Shown piece by piece: positions 51,686 to 64,000 of a DNA stretch of 64,000 nt. Below the pieces are notes generated by a model, which was given only the letters and a program-made list of their open reading frames with translations, had not been told where the DNA came from and ran no database searches. Made by a program: the position numbers and the translations under genes. How positions within the stretch are numbered: position 1 is the first letter of the stretch; every line of letters begins with the position of its first letter. The stretch comes from Siderastrea siderea (taxonomy: Eukaryota > Cnidaria > Anthozoa > Scleractinia > Rhizangiidae): the NCBI GenBank assembly GCA_964030785.1, contig OZ034972.1:51330538-51394537 (forward strand), written 5' to 3'.

Positions 51686-54600
51686 TTTTTTTTTTTTTTT
51701 TTTCTGGTTGCTCCCTTTATTTTTTTTTATTTTATTTTTTATTTATTTATTTATTTTTTGCCGGTTTTATTTTCAATGCTTTTACAAATATTGTGTAATC
51801 CCTATCCTACTATTACATTTTCAATATTACATCAATACCAGTTCTAATACAGTTTACAGTCTTATATGTGTTACAGGTATATCATAATTAATAATTGTTA
51901 AAAGTAAATTACAGATTCTGATTGCAAACAAGAATATTTTTTTTTTTTTTTGCAAACAACTAAAAAATTACCAAAAGCGAAAACCGTCACACGAAAACAC
52001 ACACAAACACAATAGGCACAAATATGCATTTTTCTTTCTATATAAAGAGAACAAGGCTAAACAATACCAATATCTATAGAAATTTAGCAAGAATTGCTTC
52101 CCATCTTTTCCTGAAACTTGCAAACGTCCCATTTTTGTTTGCTATATACTTCTCGGTTTCAAACTTATTTTTAACTTTTTTAAGAAAAATATTAAAGTCA
52201 GGATATATGCCAGCTTTTCTACATTCCCAAATACACAGTTTTCCGAGAATTATAAGATAGTTTATAATATCGGTTCTATTTGTAAGCCCAAGTATAATAT
52301 CTTTTAAAGTCAAAGTAATGTTTTCCTTAACAAGTTCAAACCACCAAGAGGAGAATGTTTTCCAAAAGATTTGCACATGGGAGCATTCAAAAAAGAGGTG
52401 ATGCAGCTCTTCTTTTGAAGAGTCACAGAAAGTGCATTTATCATTCAACGATAAACCTATTTTGAAAAGTTTTGCATTTGTGTACAATATATAATTAAGC
52501 ACTCTGTACTGGAAGGACCAAATATACGTTTCGCTTGCGACAGTTTGTGGAAGTGAGTATATTTCCTCCAAAGAGTTTGAAATGTCAAAATCCGAAATTA
52601 GTTTCTTTGACATATTAGGCAATTTAGCCTTAGCTGTTATTAACAGCTTATAGAAATGCTTACACTTAGCCCTGTAGACGTCGAATTGTATATTATTATG
52701 TTTGAAATTTACCAAGTCAATTTCAGGTAGCGGTTCGCACGACCTGAGTTCTTTCGGAACTGATAGTCTTAAACCTGTCCATGTCAGGAAATCCGTTTTA
52801 AGACCCTTTTGTTTATAAAAATCATGAGACTGCTTATTATCGGATTCAAACATCAAGTCACGTACGAAAACAATCCCTTTGTCATAATACGATTTATAAA
52901 AGACTGATCTGTTGTCTATTTTAATGTCTTTATTGTTCCAAACAATTCTTTGTGCATAATTATTATCGGAAAATGTATTTCTAAACTCCTCCCACCAAAG
53001 AAGCAAGTCTGAATAAAAACCGTTTAGTGAAGTGGTCAGATCCTTGAATTCATAATTGCATTTTAATAGAAAGGTTCCTCCATAAGGTTTCAAATAATGA
53101 TTAAAATACGACTTCCAGGGTCCTTTTCTAGTACTATCTAAAATGCGCGGAATCCAGGAGAGTCTCAATGCTTTAATTTGGGTTTCAATATCCATGAGGT
53201 TCAACCCCCCATTTTTAACTGAATTTATAACAGAATGTCGCGTGACCTTGTCTGGTCCTTTCCATAGAAATTTAAAAAACATTCTTTCCATCCTTTTTAT
53301 GATTTCCATTGGGGTTTGGATTATCGATGATAGGTACAAAAGTTTAGGTATCAAAAAAGTTTTAATAATTGTCACTCGCCCAAATAAAGATAAGCCTCTC
53401 ATGTTCCAGATATTGATAACTTTCTGAATTTTGTCTAACTTTTCCTGAAAATTTTGCGAAGATACCACTTTCTGATCACAGGAAAATTGTACTCCTAAAT
53501 TTTTAACAGTCGTGCACCATTCCAAACCCAAAGGTTTTTCTACAGAATTCTTCATTGTTCCGATCCACATGGCTTTGGTTTTAGAGACATTCATTTTCAA
53601 ACCTGAAAACTTTTCAAAAGTGTTAAGACTGTCTAACAGTTCCTTCGCAGAGGTAATATCTGATAGCAATGCAGTCATATCATCTGCATAGGCAAGCAGC
53701 TTTGTTTCATTATCACCAATTGTAATACCCTTTATTTTGGTATTCGATCTGATAGAAATAGCCAGAATTTCAATGGCAGCAACAAAAAGGTAAGGTGACA
53801 ATGGATCTCCCTGTCTTACTCCTCTTTCCAACTTGAACAAAGGAGAGCTTACACCGTTATTAATTACGTAACTAGAGACATTTTTATAAAACGTTTTCAC
53901 CCATTTTATAAATTCCGGGCCAAAATTAAAAGCTTCTAAGCACCCATAAAGGAAACACCACTCGATCGAGTCAAATGCTTTTTCGAAGTCAATGAATATC
54001 ATCATTCCTGGCACTTCAGAGCGTTCTGTGTAGTCTATGATGTCAAGTATTGAGCGAGCTGTCTCTCCAATAAATCTATCTTTTATAAAGCCAGATTGGT
54101 TATGGTGAATAATGTCTGGGAGACAGCATTTTATTCTATTAGCAATGACCTTGGAGGCAATTTTTGCATCTACATTAACCAAAGAGATTGGTCTCCAGTT
54201 TTCTAAGTAGGATCTGTCCTTTCCTTTCTTGTCAATAAGGGTAATAATTGCTTGTCTTTGTGACGTTGTCATTTCCTCTAGCTGGAACGAGTAGTTAAAA
54301 ACGTCGACCAGTTGATCTGCTAACGTATCCCATAATTTCTTATAAAATTCAATAGGTATTCCATCATTTCCTGGTGTTTTACCGTTCTCGAACATTTCAA
54401 TTGCCTTCTTACACTCTTCCCTAGATATAAGTCCTTCACAGCTTGTTCTTTGTTCTTCGTTCAGCTTTGGGATATTCAGTTATTTAAAAAAAGAATCAAA
54501 CGATTCATGTTGACCTAAATTGCTCTTACTACTGTACAGATTTTTATAGTAATCTGAAGCCGAGTTCAATATCTGCTTATGGTCTGTTGTAATCACCCCG

Positions 54601-54868
54601 CTAAGAGACAGCTTCCTAATATGTTTTCTCGTGTGGTTTCGTTTTTCTAAATTTAAAAAATATTTGTTACTTTTTTCCCCATGCTCGTGCCATCTTGCCC
54701 TCGAGCGCACAATTATACCTTCAGTTTTCTTATCATAGAACCTTTCTAACCCCATCTTACATTCCTCCAGTACCTTTCTGGTTTCTACACATGGATTTTG
54801 TTCAAATTTAGCTTGTGCATCTTGATATTTCTTTTGCATCATTTCCTCCTCCTCCCTATTAGCTTTAG
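51686..54868 (-). mobile_element. 5'-truncated L1/Tx1-type LINE, copy 1
   Basis: A 3,183 bp body whose poly(A) tail appears as a T17 run at 51,686 and whose truncated 5' end is at 54,868. It is flanked by an 89 bp direct duplication of satellite sequence (51,597-51,685 and 54,869-54,957), from CCCTTTCGGACGG to GCCCAGCAAACC, as expected for a target-site duplication. Confidence 0.85.
52074..54868 (-). pseudogene. LINE reverse transcriptase, copy 1
   Basis: The frame enters from the truncated 5' end (54,868), reads YKNLYSSKSNLGQHESFDSFF and meets TAA at 54,480-54,482, then reopens without a frame change. The main stretch (54,395-52,074, 773 codons) has the L1-like RT blocks NGKTPGNDGIPIEFYKKLW, FIDFEKAFDSIEW (motif A), RGVRQGDPLSPYLF and AYADDMT (motif C). 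It ends with a zf-RVT-type CTFCDSSKEELHHLFFECS. Endonuclease is missing through truncation, so it cannot mobilise itself. This copy has FVAAIEIL where copies 2 and 3 have FVVAIEIL. Confidence 0.85.
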
Positions 54869-56130
54869 CCCTTTCGGACGGTAGGCATTGTAGGGGTCCG
54901 GAGGCCCAATTGGGGGGGTAGGGTGGGGAGAAATTGGCCTGTTTTGCCCAGCAAACCTGATTTTCAAGACGACACAAGTGCTCTGAGGGTGCTTGAAAGA
55001 CATGAAGGGTCTTTTGTGTGTGTCTCTGGGTCAAAGGGCGATCGCAGCTGTACTGCCACGATAGACTGCAGGCTGGGGAACCACAGAATTCAGCAGAGCT
55101 AGCCTTGGGGGGTCAGAGATCCACAGGGGAGGGGAGGCAAGGGGATCGGGCTAATTTGCTGGTTACAGAAGCTGCAGGTATGTTTTGGCAAATTCAGTCA
55201 GATAGCAAAGGGCAATATTTTTAAAATGTTATCTCTTGCTGCAGGGCACTCCTTGCCCTGTCAAATGAGACAAGTCCGTGTTGATTTGCAGCAAGCCGGT
55301 CAGTTTTGAGCCTGCTATCTGAGCAAATTTTGCAAAACATACCCCCGAACTTTTCGGGTTAAAGGCGGACGTGTCCGCCTTTAACCCCCTGCGGCCGGCC
55401 AGACTTGAGGGGGGTTTGCGTCACCCGATATGCCAGCACACTGCCCAGGGACTGCCCTTTCGGACGGTAGGCATTGTAGGGGTCCGGAGGCCCAATTGGG
55501 GGGGTAGGGTGGGGAGAAATTGGCCTGTTTTGCCCAGCAAACCTGATTTTCAAGACGAGACAAGTGCTCTGAGGGTGCTTGAAAGACATGAAGGGTCTTT
55601 TGTGTGTGTCTCTGGGTCAAAGGGCGATCGCAGCTGTACTGCCACGATAGACTGCAGGCTGGGGAACCACAGAATTCAGCAGAGCTAGCCTTGGGGGGTC
55701 AGAGATCCACAGGGGAGGGGAGGCAAGGGGATCGGGCTAATTTGCTGGTTACAGTAGCTGCAGGTATGTTTTGGCAAATTCAGTCAGATAGCAAAGGGCA
55801 ATATTTTTAAAATGTTATCTCTTGCTGCAGGGCACTCCTTGCCCTGTCAAATGAGACAAGTCCGTGTTGATTTGCAGCAAGCCGGTCAGTTTTGAGCCTG
55901 CTATCTGAGCAAATTTTGCAAAACATACCCCCGAACTTTTCGGGTTAAAGGCGGACGTGTCCGCCTTTAACCCCCCTGCGGCCGGCCAGACTTGAGGGGG
56001 GTTTGCGTCACCCGATATGCCAGCACACTGCCCAGGGACTGCCCTTTCGGACGGTAGGCATTGTAGGGGTCCGGAGGCCCAATTGGGGGGGTAGGGTGGG
56101 GAGAAATTGGCCTGTTTTGCCCAGCAAACC

Positions 56131-59100
56131 TTTTTTTTTTTTTTTTTTCTGGTTGCTCCCTTTATTTTTTTTTATTTTTTTTTATTTATTTATTTATTTT
56201 TTGACGGTTTTATTTTCAATGCTTTTACAAATATTGTGTAATCCCTATCCTACTATTACATTTTCAATATTACATCAATACCAGTTCTAATACAGTTTAC
56301 AGTCTTATATGTGTTACAGGTATATCATAATTAATAATTGTTAAAAGTAAATTACAGATTCTGATTGCAAACAACAATATTTTTTTTTTTTTTTTTGCAA
56401 ACAACTAAAAAATTACCAAAAGCGAAAACCGTCACACGAAAACACACACAAACACAATAGGCACAAATATGCATTTTTCTTTCTATATAAAGAGAACAAG
56501 GCTAAACAATACCAATATCTATAGAAATTTAGCAAGAATTGCTTCCCATCTTTTCCTGAAACTTGCAAACGTCCCATTTTTGTTTGCTATATACTTCTCG
56601 GTTTCAAACTTATTTTTAACTTTTTTAAGAAAAATATTAAAGTCAGGATATATGCCAGCTTTTCTACATTCCCAAATACACAGTTTTCCGAGAATTATAA
56701 GATAGTTTATAATATCGGTTCTATTTGTAAGCCCAAGTATAATATCTTTTAAAGTCAAAGTAATGTTTTCCTTAACAAGTTCAAACCACCAAGAGGAGAA
56801 TGTTTTCCAAAAGATTTGCACATGGGAGCATTCAAAAAAGAGGTGATGCAGCTCTTCTTTTGAAGAGTCACAGAAAGTGCATTTATCATTCAACGATAAA
56901 CCTATTTTGAAAAGTTTTGCATTTGTGTACAATATATAATTAAGCACTCTGTACTGGAAGGACCAAATATACGTTTCGCTTGCGACAGTTTGTGGAAGTG
57001 AGTATATTTCCTCCAAAGAGTTTGAAATGTCAAAATCCGAAATTAGTTTCTTTGACATATTAGGCAATTTAGCCTTAGCTGTTATTAACAGCTTATAGAA
57101 ATGCTTACACTTAGCCCTGTAGACGTCGAATTGTATATTATTATGTTTGAAATTTACCAAGTCAATTTCAGGTAGCGGTTCGCACGACCTGAGTTCTTTC
57201 GGAACTGATAGTCTTAAACCTGTCCATGTCAGGAAATCCGTTTTAAGACCCTTTTGTTTATAAAAATCATGAGACTGCTTATTATCGGATTCAAACATCA
57301 AGTCACGTACGAAAACAATCCCTTTGTCATAATACGATTTATAAAAGACTGATCTGTTGTCTATTTTAATGTCTTTATTGTTCCAAACAATTCTTTGTGC
57401 ATAATTATTATCGGAAAATGTATTTCTAAACTCCTCCCACCAAAGAAGCAAGTCTGAATAAAAACCGTTTAGTGAAGTGGTCAGATCCTTGAATTCATAA
57501 TTGCATTTTAATAGAAAGGTTCCTCCATAAGGTTTCAAATAATGATTAAAATACGACTTCCAGGGTCCTTTTCTAGTACTATCTAAAATGCGCGGAATCC
57601 AGGAGAGTCTCAATGCTTTAATTTGGGTTTCAATATCCATGAGGTTCAACCCCCCATTTTTAACTGAATTTATAACAGAATGTCGCGTGACCTTGTCTGG
57701 TCCTTTCCATAGAAATTTAAAAAACATTCTTTCCATCCTTTTTATGATTTCCATTGGGGTTTGGATTATCGATGATAGGTACAAAAGTTTAGGTATCAAA
57801 AAAGTTTTAATAATTGTCACTCGCCCAAATAAAGATAAGCCTCTCATGTTCCAGATATTGATAACTTTCTGAATTTTGTCTAACTTTTCCTGAAAATTTT
57901 GCGAAGATACCACTTTCTGATCACAGGAAAATTGTACTCCTAAATTTTTAACAGTCGTGCACCATTCCAAACCCAAAGGTTTTTCTACAGAATTCTTCAT
58001 TGTTCCGATCCACATGGCTTTGGTTTTAGAGACATTCATTTTCAAACCTGAAAACTTTTCAAAAGTGTTAAGACTGTCTAACAGTTCCTTCGCAGAGGTA
58101 ATATCTGATAGCAATGCAGTCATATCATCTGCATAGGCAAGCAGCTTTGTTTCATTATCACCAATTGTAATACCCTTTATTTTGGTATTCGATCTGATAG
58201 AAATAGCCAGAATTTCAATGGCAACAACAAAAAGGTAAGGTGACAATGGATCTCCCTGTCTTACTCCTCTTTCCAACTTGAACAAAGGAGAGCTTACACC
58301 GTTATTAATTACGTAACTAGAGACATTTTTATAAAACGTTTTCACCCATTTTATAAATTCCGGGCCAAAATTAAAAGCTTCTAAGCACCCATAAAGGAAA
58401 CACCACTCGATCGAGTCAAATGCTTTTTCGAAGTCAATGAATATCATCATTCCTGGCACTTCAGAGCGTTCTGTGTAGTCTATGATGTCAAGTATTGAGC
58501 GAGCTGTCTCTCCAATAAATCTATCTTTTATAAAGCCAGATTGGTTATGGTGAATAATGTCTGGGAGACAGCATTTTATTCTATTAGCAATGACCTTGGA
58601 GGCAATTTTTGCATCTACATTAACCAAAGAGATTGGTCTCCAGTTTTCTAAGTAGGATCTGTCCTTTCCTTTCTTGTCAATAAGGGTAATAATTGCTTGT
58701 CTTTGTGACGTTGTCATTTCCTCTAGCTGGAACGAGTAGTTAAAAACGTCGACCAGTTGATCTGCTAACGTATCCCATAATTTCTTATAAAATTCAATAG
58801 GTATTCCATCATTTCCTGGTGTTTTACCGTTCTCGAACATTTCAATTGCCTTCTTACACTCTTCCCTAGATATAAGTCCTTCACAGCTTGTTCTTTGTTC
58901 TTCGTTCAGCTTTGGGATATTCAGTTATTTAAAAAAAGAATCAAACGATTCATGTTGACCTAAATTGCTCTTACTACTGTACAGATTTTTATAGTAATCT
59001 GAAGCCGAGTTCAATATCTGCTTATGGTCTGTTGTAATCACCCCGCTAAGAGACAGCTTCCTAATATGTTTTCTCGTGTGGTTTCGTTTTTCTAAATTTA

Positions 59101-59313
59101 AAAAATATTTGTTACTTTTTTCCCCATGCTCGTGCCATCTTGCCCTCGAGCGCACAATTATACCTTCAGTTTTCTTATCATAGAACCTTTCTAACCCCAT
59201 CTTACATTCCTCCAGTACCTTTCTGGTTTCTACACATGGATTTTGTTCAAATTTAGCTTGTGCATCTTGATATTTCTTTTGCATCATTTCCTCCTCCTCC
59301 CTATTAGCTTTAG
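56131..59313 (-). mobile_element. 5'-truncated L1/Tx1-type LINE, copy 2
   Basis: Same satellite insertion point, same 5' truncation and same 89 bp flanking duplication as copy 1, with a slightly different poly-T length. Identical junctions show it arose by amplification of the block, not by a new insertion. Confidence 0.85.
56519..59313 (-). pseudogene. LINE reverse transcriptase, copy 2
   Basis: Essentially identical to copy 1, including the in-frame TAA (58,925-58,927). Main open stretch 58,840-56,519 (773 codons). It differs from copy 1 by Ala to Val in the FVVAIEIL segment. Confidence 0.85.
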
Positions 59314-60576
59314 CCCTTTCGGACGGTAGGCATTGTAGGGGTCCGGAGGCCCAATTGGGGGGGTAGGGTGGGGAGAAATTGGCCTGTTTTGCCCAGCAAA
59401 CCTGATTTTCAAGACGAGACAAGTGCTCTGAGGGTGCTTGAAAGACATGAAGGGTCTTTTGTGTGTGTCTCTGGGTCAAAGGGCGATCGCAGCTGTACTG
59501 CCACGATAGACTGCAGGCTGGGGAACCACAGAATTCAGCAGAGCTAGCCTTGGGGGGTCAGAGATCCACAGGGGAGGGGAGGCAAGGGGATCGGGCTAAT
59601 TTGCTGGTTACAGTAGCTGCAGGTATGTTTTGGCAAATTCAGTCAGATAGCAAAGGGCAATATTTTTAAAATGTTATCTCTTGCTGCAGGGCACTCCTTG
59701 CCCTGTCAAATGAGACAAGTCCGTGTTGATTTGCAGCAAGCCGGTCAGTTTTGAGCCTGCTATCTGAGCAAATTTTGCAAAACATACCCCCGAACTTTTC
59801 GGGTTAAAGGCGGACGTGTCCGCCTTTAACCCCCCTGCGGCCGGCCAGACTTGAGGGGGGTTTGCGTCACCCGATATGCCAGCACACTGCCCAGGGACTG
59901 CCCTTTCGGACAGTAGGCATTGTAGGGGTCCGGAGGCCCAATTGGGGGGGTAGGGTGGGGAGAAATTGGCCTGTTTTGCCCAGCAAACCTGATTTTCAAG
60001 ACGAGACAAGTGCTCTGAGGGTGCTTGAAAGACATGAAGGGTCTTTTGTGTGTGTCTCTGGGTCAAAGGGCGATCGCAGCTGTACTGCCACGATAGACTG
60101 CAGGCTGGGGAACCACAGAATTCAGCAGAGCTAGCCTTGGGGGGTCAGAGATCCACAGGGGAGGGGAGGCAAGGGGATCGGGCTAATTTGCTGGTTACAG
60201 TAGCTGCAGGTATGTTTTGGCAAATTCAGTCAGATAGCAAAGGGCAATATTTTTAAAATGTTATCTCTTGCTGCAGGGCACTCCTTGCCCTGTCAAATGA
60301 GACAAGTCCGTGTTGATTTGCAGCAAGCCGGTCAGTTTTGAGCCTGCTATCTGAGCAAATTTTGCAAAACATACCCCCGAACTTTTCGGGTTAAAGGCGG
60401 ACGTGTCCGCCTTTAACCGCCCTGCGGCCGGCCAGACTTGAGGGGGGTTTGCGTCACCCGATATGCCAGCACACTGCCCAGGGACTGCCCTTTCGGACGG
60501 TAGGCATTGTAGGGGTCCGGAGGCCCAATTGGGGGGGTAGGGTGGGGAGAAATTGGCCTGTTTTGCCCAGCAAACC

Positions 60577-63500
60577 TTTTTTTTTTTTTTTTTTTTCTGG
60601 TTGCTCCCTTTATTTTTTTTTATTTTTTTTTTATTTATTTATTTATTTTTTGACGGTTTTATTTTCAATGCTTTTACAAATATTGTGTAATCCCTATCCT
60701 ACTATTACATTTTCAATATTACATCAATACCAGTTCTAATACAGTTTACAGTCTTATATGTGTTACAGGTATATCATAATTAATAATTGTTAAAAGTAAA
60801 TTACAGATTCTGATTGCAAACAACAATATTTTTTTTTTTTTTTTGCAAACAACTAAAAAATTACCAAAAGCGAAAACCGTCACACGAAAACACACACAAA
60901 CACAATAGGCACAAATATGCATTTTTCTTTCTATATAAAGAGAACAAGGCTAAACAATACCAATATCTATAGAAATTTAGCAAGAATTGCTTCCCATCTT
61001 TTCCTGAAACTTGCAAACGTCCCATTTTTGTTTGCTATATACTTCTCGGTTTCAAACTTATTTTTAACTTTTTTAAGAAAAATATTAAAGTCAGGATATA
61101 TGCCAGCTTTTCTACATTCCCAAATACACAGTTTTCCGAGAATTATAAGATAGTTTATAATATCGGTTCTATTTGTAAGCCCAAGTATAATATCTTTTAA
61201 AGTCAAAGTAATGTTTTCCTTAACAAGTTCAAACCACCAAGAGGAGAATGTTTTCCAAAAGATTTGCACATGGGAGCATTCAAAAAAGAGGTGATGCAGC
61301 TCTTCTTTTGAAGAGTCACAGAAAGTGCATTTATCATTCAACGATAAACCTATTTTGAAAAGTTTTGCATTTGTGTACAATATATAATTAAGCACTCTGT
61401 ACTGGAAGGACCAAATATACGTTTCGCTTGCGACAGTTTGTGGAAGTGAGTATATTTCCTCCAAAGAGTTTGAAATGTCAAAATCCCAAATTAGTTTCTT
61501 TGACATATTAGGCAATTTAGCCTTAGCTGTTATTAACAGCTTATAGAAATGCTTACACTTAGCCCTGTAGACGTCGAATTGTATATTATTATGTTTGAAA
61601 TTTACCAAGTCAATTTCAGGTAGCGGTTCGCACGACCTGAGTTCTTTCGGAACTGATAGTCTTAAACCTGTCCATGTCAGGAAATCCGTTTTAAGACCCT
61701 TTTGTTTATAAAAATCATGAGACTGCTTATTATCGGATTCAAACATCAAGTCACGTACGAAAACAATCCCTTTGTCATAATACGATTTATAAAAGACTGA
61801 TCTGTTGTCTATTTTAATGTCTTTATTGTTCCAAACAATTCTTTGTGCATAATTATTATCGGAAAATGTATTTCTAAACTCCTCCCACCAAAGAAGCAAG
61901 TCTGAATAAAAACCGTTTAGTGAAGTGGTCAGATCCTTGAATTCATAATTGCATTTTAATAGAAAGGTTCCTCCATAAGGTTTCAAATAATGATTAAAAT
62001 ACGACTTCCAGGGTCCTTTTCTAGTACTATCTAAAATGCGCGGAATCCAGGAGAGTCTCAATGCTTTAATTTGGGTTTCAATATCCATGAGGTTCAACCC
62101 CCCATTTTTAACTGAATTTATAACAGAATGTCGCGTGACCTTGTCTGGTCCTTTCCATAGAAATTTAAAAAACATTCTTTCCATCCTTTTTATGATTTCC
62201 ATTGGGGTTTGGATTATCGATGATAGGTACAAAAGTTTAGGTATCAAAAAAGTTTTAATAATTGTCACTCGCCCAAATAAAGATAAGCCTCTCATGTTCC
62301 AGATATTGATAACTTTCTGAATTTTGTCTAACTTTTCCTGAAAATTTTGCGAAGATACCACTTTCTGATCACAGGAAAATTGTACTCCTAAATTTTTAAC
62401 AGTCGTGCACCATTCCAAACCCAAAGGTTTTTCTACAGAATTCTTCATTGTTCCGATCCACATGGCTTTGGTTTTAGAGACATTCATTTTCAAACCTGAA
62501 AACTTTTCAAAAGTGTTAAGACTGTCTAACAGTTCCTTCGCAGAGGTAATATCTGATAGCAATGCAGTCATATCATCTGCATAGGCAAGCAGCTTTGTTT
62601 CATTATCACCAATTGTAATACCCTTTATTTTGGTATTCGATCTGATAGAAATAGCCAGAATTTCAATGGCAACAACAAAAAGGTAAGGTGACAATGGATC
62701 TCCCTGTCTTACTCCTCTTTCCAACTTGAACAAAGGAGAGCTTACACCGTTATTAATTACGTAACTAGAGACATTTTTATAAAACGTTTTCACCCATTTT
62801 ATAAATTCCGGGCCAAAATTAAAAGCTTCTAAGCACCCATAAAGGAAACACCACTCGATCGAGTCAAATGCTTTTTCGAAGTCAATGAATATCATCATTC
62901 CTGGCACTTCAGAGCGTTCTGTGTAGTCTATGATGTCAAGTATTGAGCGAGCTGTCTCTCCAATAAATCTATCTTTTATAAAGCCAGATTGGTTATGGTG
63001 AATAATGTCTGGGAGACAGCATTTTATTCTATTAGCAATGACCTTGGAGGCAATTTTTGCATCTACATTAACCAAAGAGATTGGTCTCCAGTTTTCTAAG
63101 TAGGATCTGTCCTTTCCTTTCTTGTCAATAAGGGTAATAATTGCTTGTCTTTGTGACGTTGTCATTTCCTCTAGCTGGAACGAGTAGTTAAAAACGTCGA
63201 CCAGTTGATCTGCTAACGTATCCCATAATTTCTTATAAAATTCAATAGGTATTCCATCATTTCCTGGTGTTTTACCGTTCTCGAACATTTCAATTGCCTT
63301 CTTACACTCTTCCCTAGATATAAGTCCTTCACAGCTTGTTCTTTGTTCTTCGTTCAGCTTTGGGATATTCAGTTATTTAAAAAAAGAATCAAACGATTCA
63401 TGTTGACCTAAATTGCTCTTACTACTGTACAGATTTTTATAGTAATCTGAAGCCGAGTTCAATATCTGCTTATGGTCTGTTGTAATCACCCCGCTAAGAG

Positions 63501-63761
63501 ACAGCTTCCTAATATGTTTTCTCGTGTGGTTTCGTTTTTCTAAATTTAAAAAATATTTGTTACTTTTTTCCCCATGCTCGTGCCATCTTGCCCTCGAGCG
63601 CACAATTATACCTTCAGTTTTCTTATCATAGAACCTTTCTAACCCCATCTTACATTCCTCCAGTACCTTTCTGGTTTCTACACATGGATTTTGTTCAAAT
63701 TTAGCTTGTGCATCTTGATATTTCTTTTGCATCATTTCCTCCTCCTCCCTATTAGCTTTAG
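60577..63761 (-). mobile_element. 5'-truncated L1/Tx1-type LINE, copy 3
   Basis: Same junctions and truncation again. The poly-T at the 3' end is a little longer than in the other two copies. Confidence 0.85.
60967..63761 (-). pseudogene. LINE reverse transcriptase, copy 3
   Basis: As copy 2 with the shared TAA (63,373-63,375); main open stretch 63,288-60,967 (773 codons). It has one private change, Ser to Trp in the LIWDFD segment. Confidence 0.85.
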
Positions 63762-64000
63762 CCCTTTCGGACGGTAGGCATTGTAGGGGTCCGGAGGCCC
63801 AATTGGGGGGGTAGGGTGGGGAGAAATTGGCCTGTTTTGCCCAGCAAACCTGATTTTCAAGACGAGACAAGTGCTCTGAGGGTGCTTGAAAGACATGAAG
63901 GGTCTTTTGTGTGTGTCTCTGGGTCAAAGGGCGATCGCAGCTGTACTGCCACGATAGACTGCAGGCTGGGGAACCACAGAATTCAGCAGAGCTAGCCTTG

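Larger units (their letters stand above)
50284..64000. repeat. 587 bp satellite with ~4.45 kb higher-order repeat
   Basis: Plain units run 50,284-50,870, 50,871-51,457, 55,319-55,903 and 59,763-60,349, the rest being interrupted by LINE copies. Corresponding points in the LINE-bearing blocks are 4,445 and 4,448 bp apart. Each unit contains GGTTAAAGGCGGAC-GT-GTCCGCCTTTAACC (14 bp arms), CAGGGCA-CTCCT-TGCCCTG and inverted ends GCTATCTGA…AAAACATACC about 480 bp apart. The recurring 68-, 69- and 90-codon frames in every unit are repeat artefacts. The array runs to the window edge. Confidence 0.85.

Overview
This window looks like nuclear DNA of an anthozoan cnidarian, most probably a stony coral. 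Introns have GT..AG borders, exons are scattered, and there is a tRNA-derived SINE with an ATATGAATTTCATATATATTC-type tail, multicopy DUF6589-type and RecQ-type genes, fold-back elements and microsatellites. The assignment is by sequence style only; no species is claimed.

Region 1 (1-27,515) is AT-rich host DNA: transposon remnants; a spliced DUF6589-type gene whose first exon is broken (5,185-12,210) and whose intron holds a 2.1 kb terminal-inverted-repeat element; a RecQ-like helicase gene on the minus strand (19,918 down to 13,729) whose C-terminal coding part is cut off by a 3.8 kb fold-back element; a SINE; and exons of a TNF-receptor-like gene (25,283-26,392).

Region 2 (27,516-50,215) is the centrepiece: a 22.7 kb Polinton/Maverick (adintovirus-like) integrated virus-like element bounded by 90 bp inverted repeats. 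It is compact and close to 50% G+C. It encodes a retroviral-type integrase, protein-primed family B DNA polymerase, FtsK/HerA-type packaging ATPase, adenain-like protease, double-jelly-roll major capsid protein, two penton-like proteins, several arginine-rich or GG-cleavable core/virion peptides and a virion phospholipase A2-like protein. Accessory genes include a SLOG-domain protein, a two-TM SLATT-like protein, a double GRF zinc-finger protein, a RING-like protein, a poly-glycine protein and a tRNA-like Pol III gene with an abnormal anticodon arm. Many genes have their own TATA box, often lying over the stop codon of the gene before. The copy is damaged: in-frame stops cut integrase, protease, one penton paralogue and the GRF protein, and frameshifts break the ATPase and polymerase. 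The right 3 kb is degenerate and holds six 50 bp iteron-like repeats.

Region 3 (50,284-64,000) is a satellite built from a 587 bp unit, in which one unit carries a 5'-truncated L1/Tx1-type LINE (minus strand). That LINE-bearing unit plus one plain unit has been amplified as a ~4.45 kb higher-order repeat, seen three times almost unchanged.

Taken together the Polinton genes would replicate (polymerase), integrate (integrase), package (ATPase), build (capsid, penton, core) and mature (protease) a virion. The SLOG, SLATT-like, RING and GRF proteins look like host-interaction or regulatory accessories.
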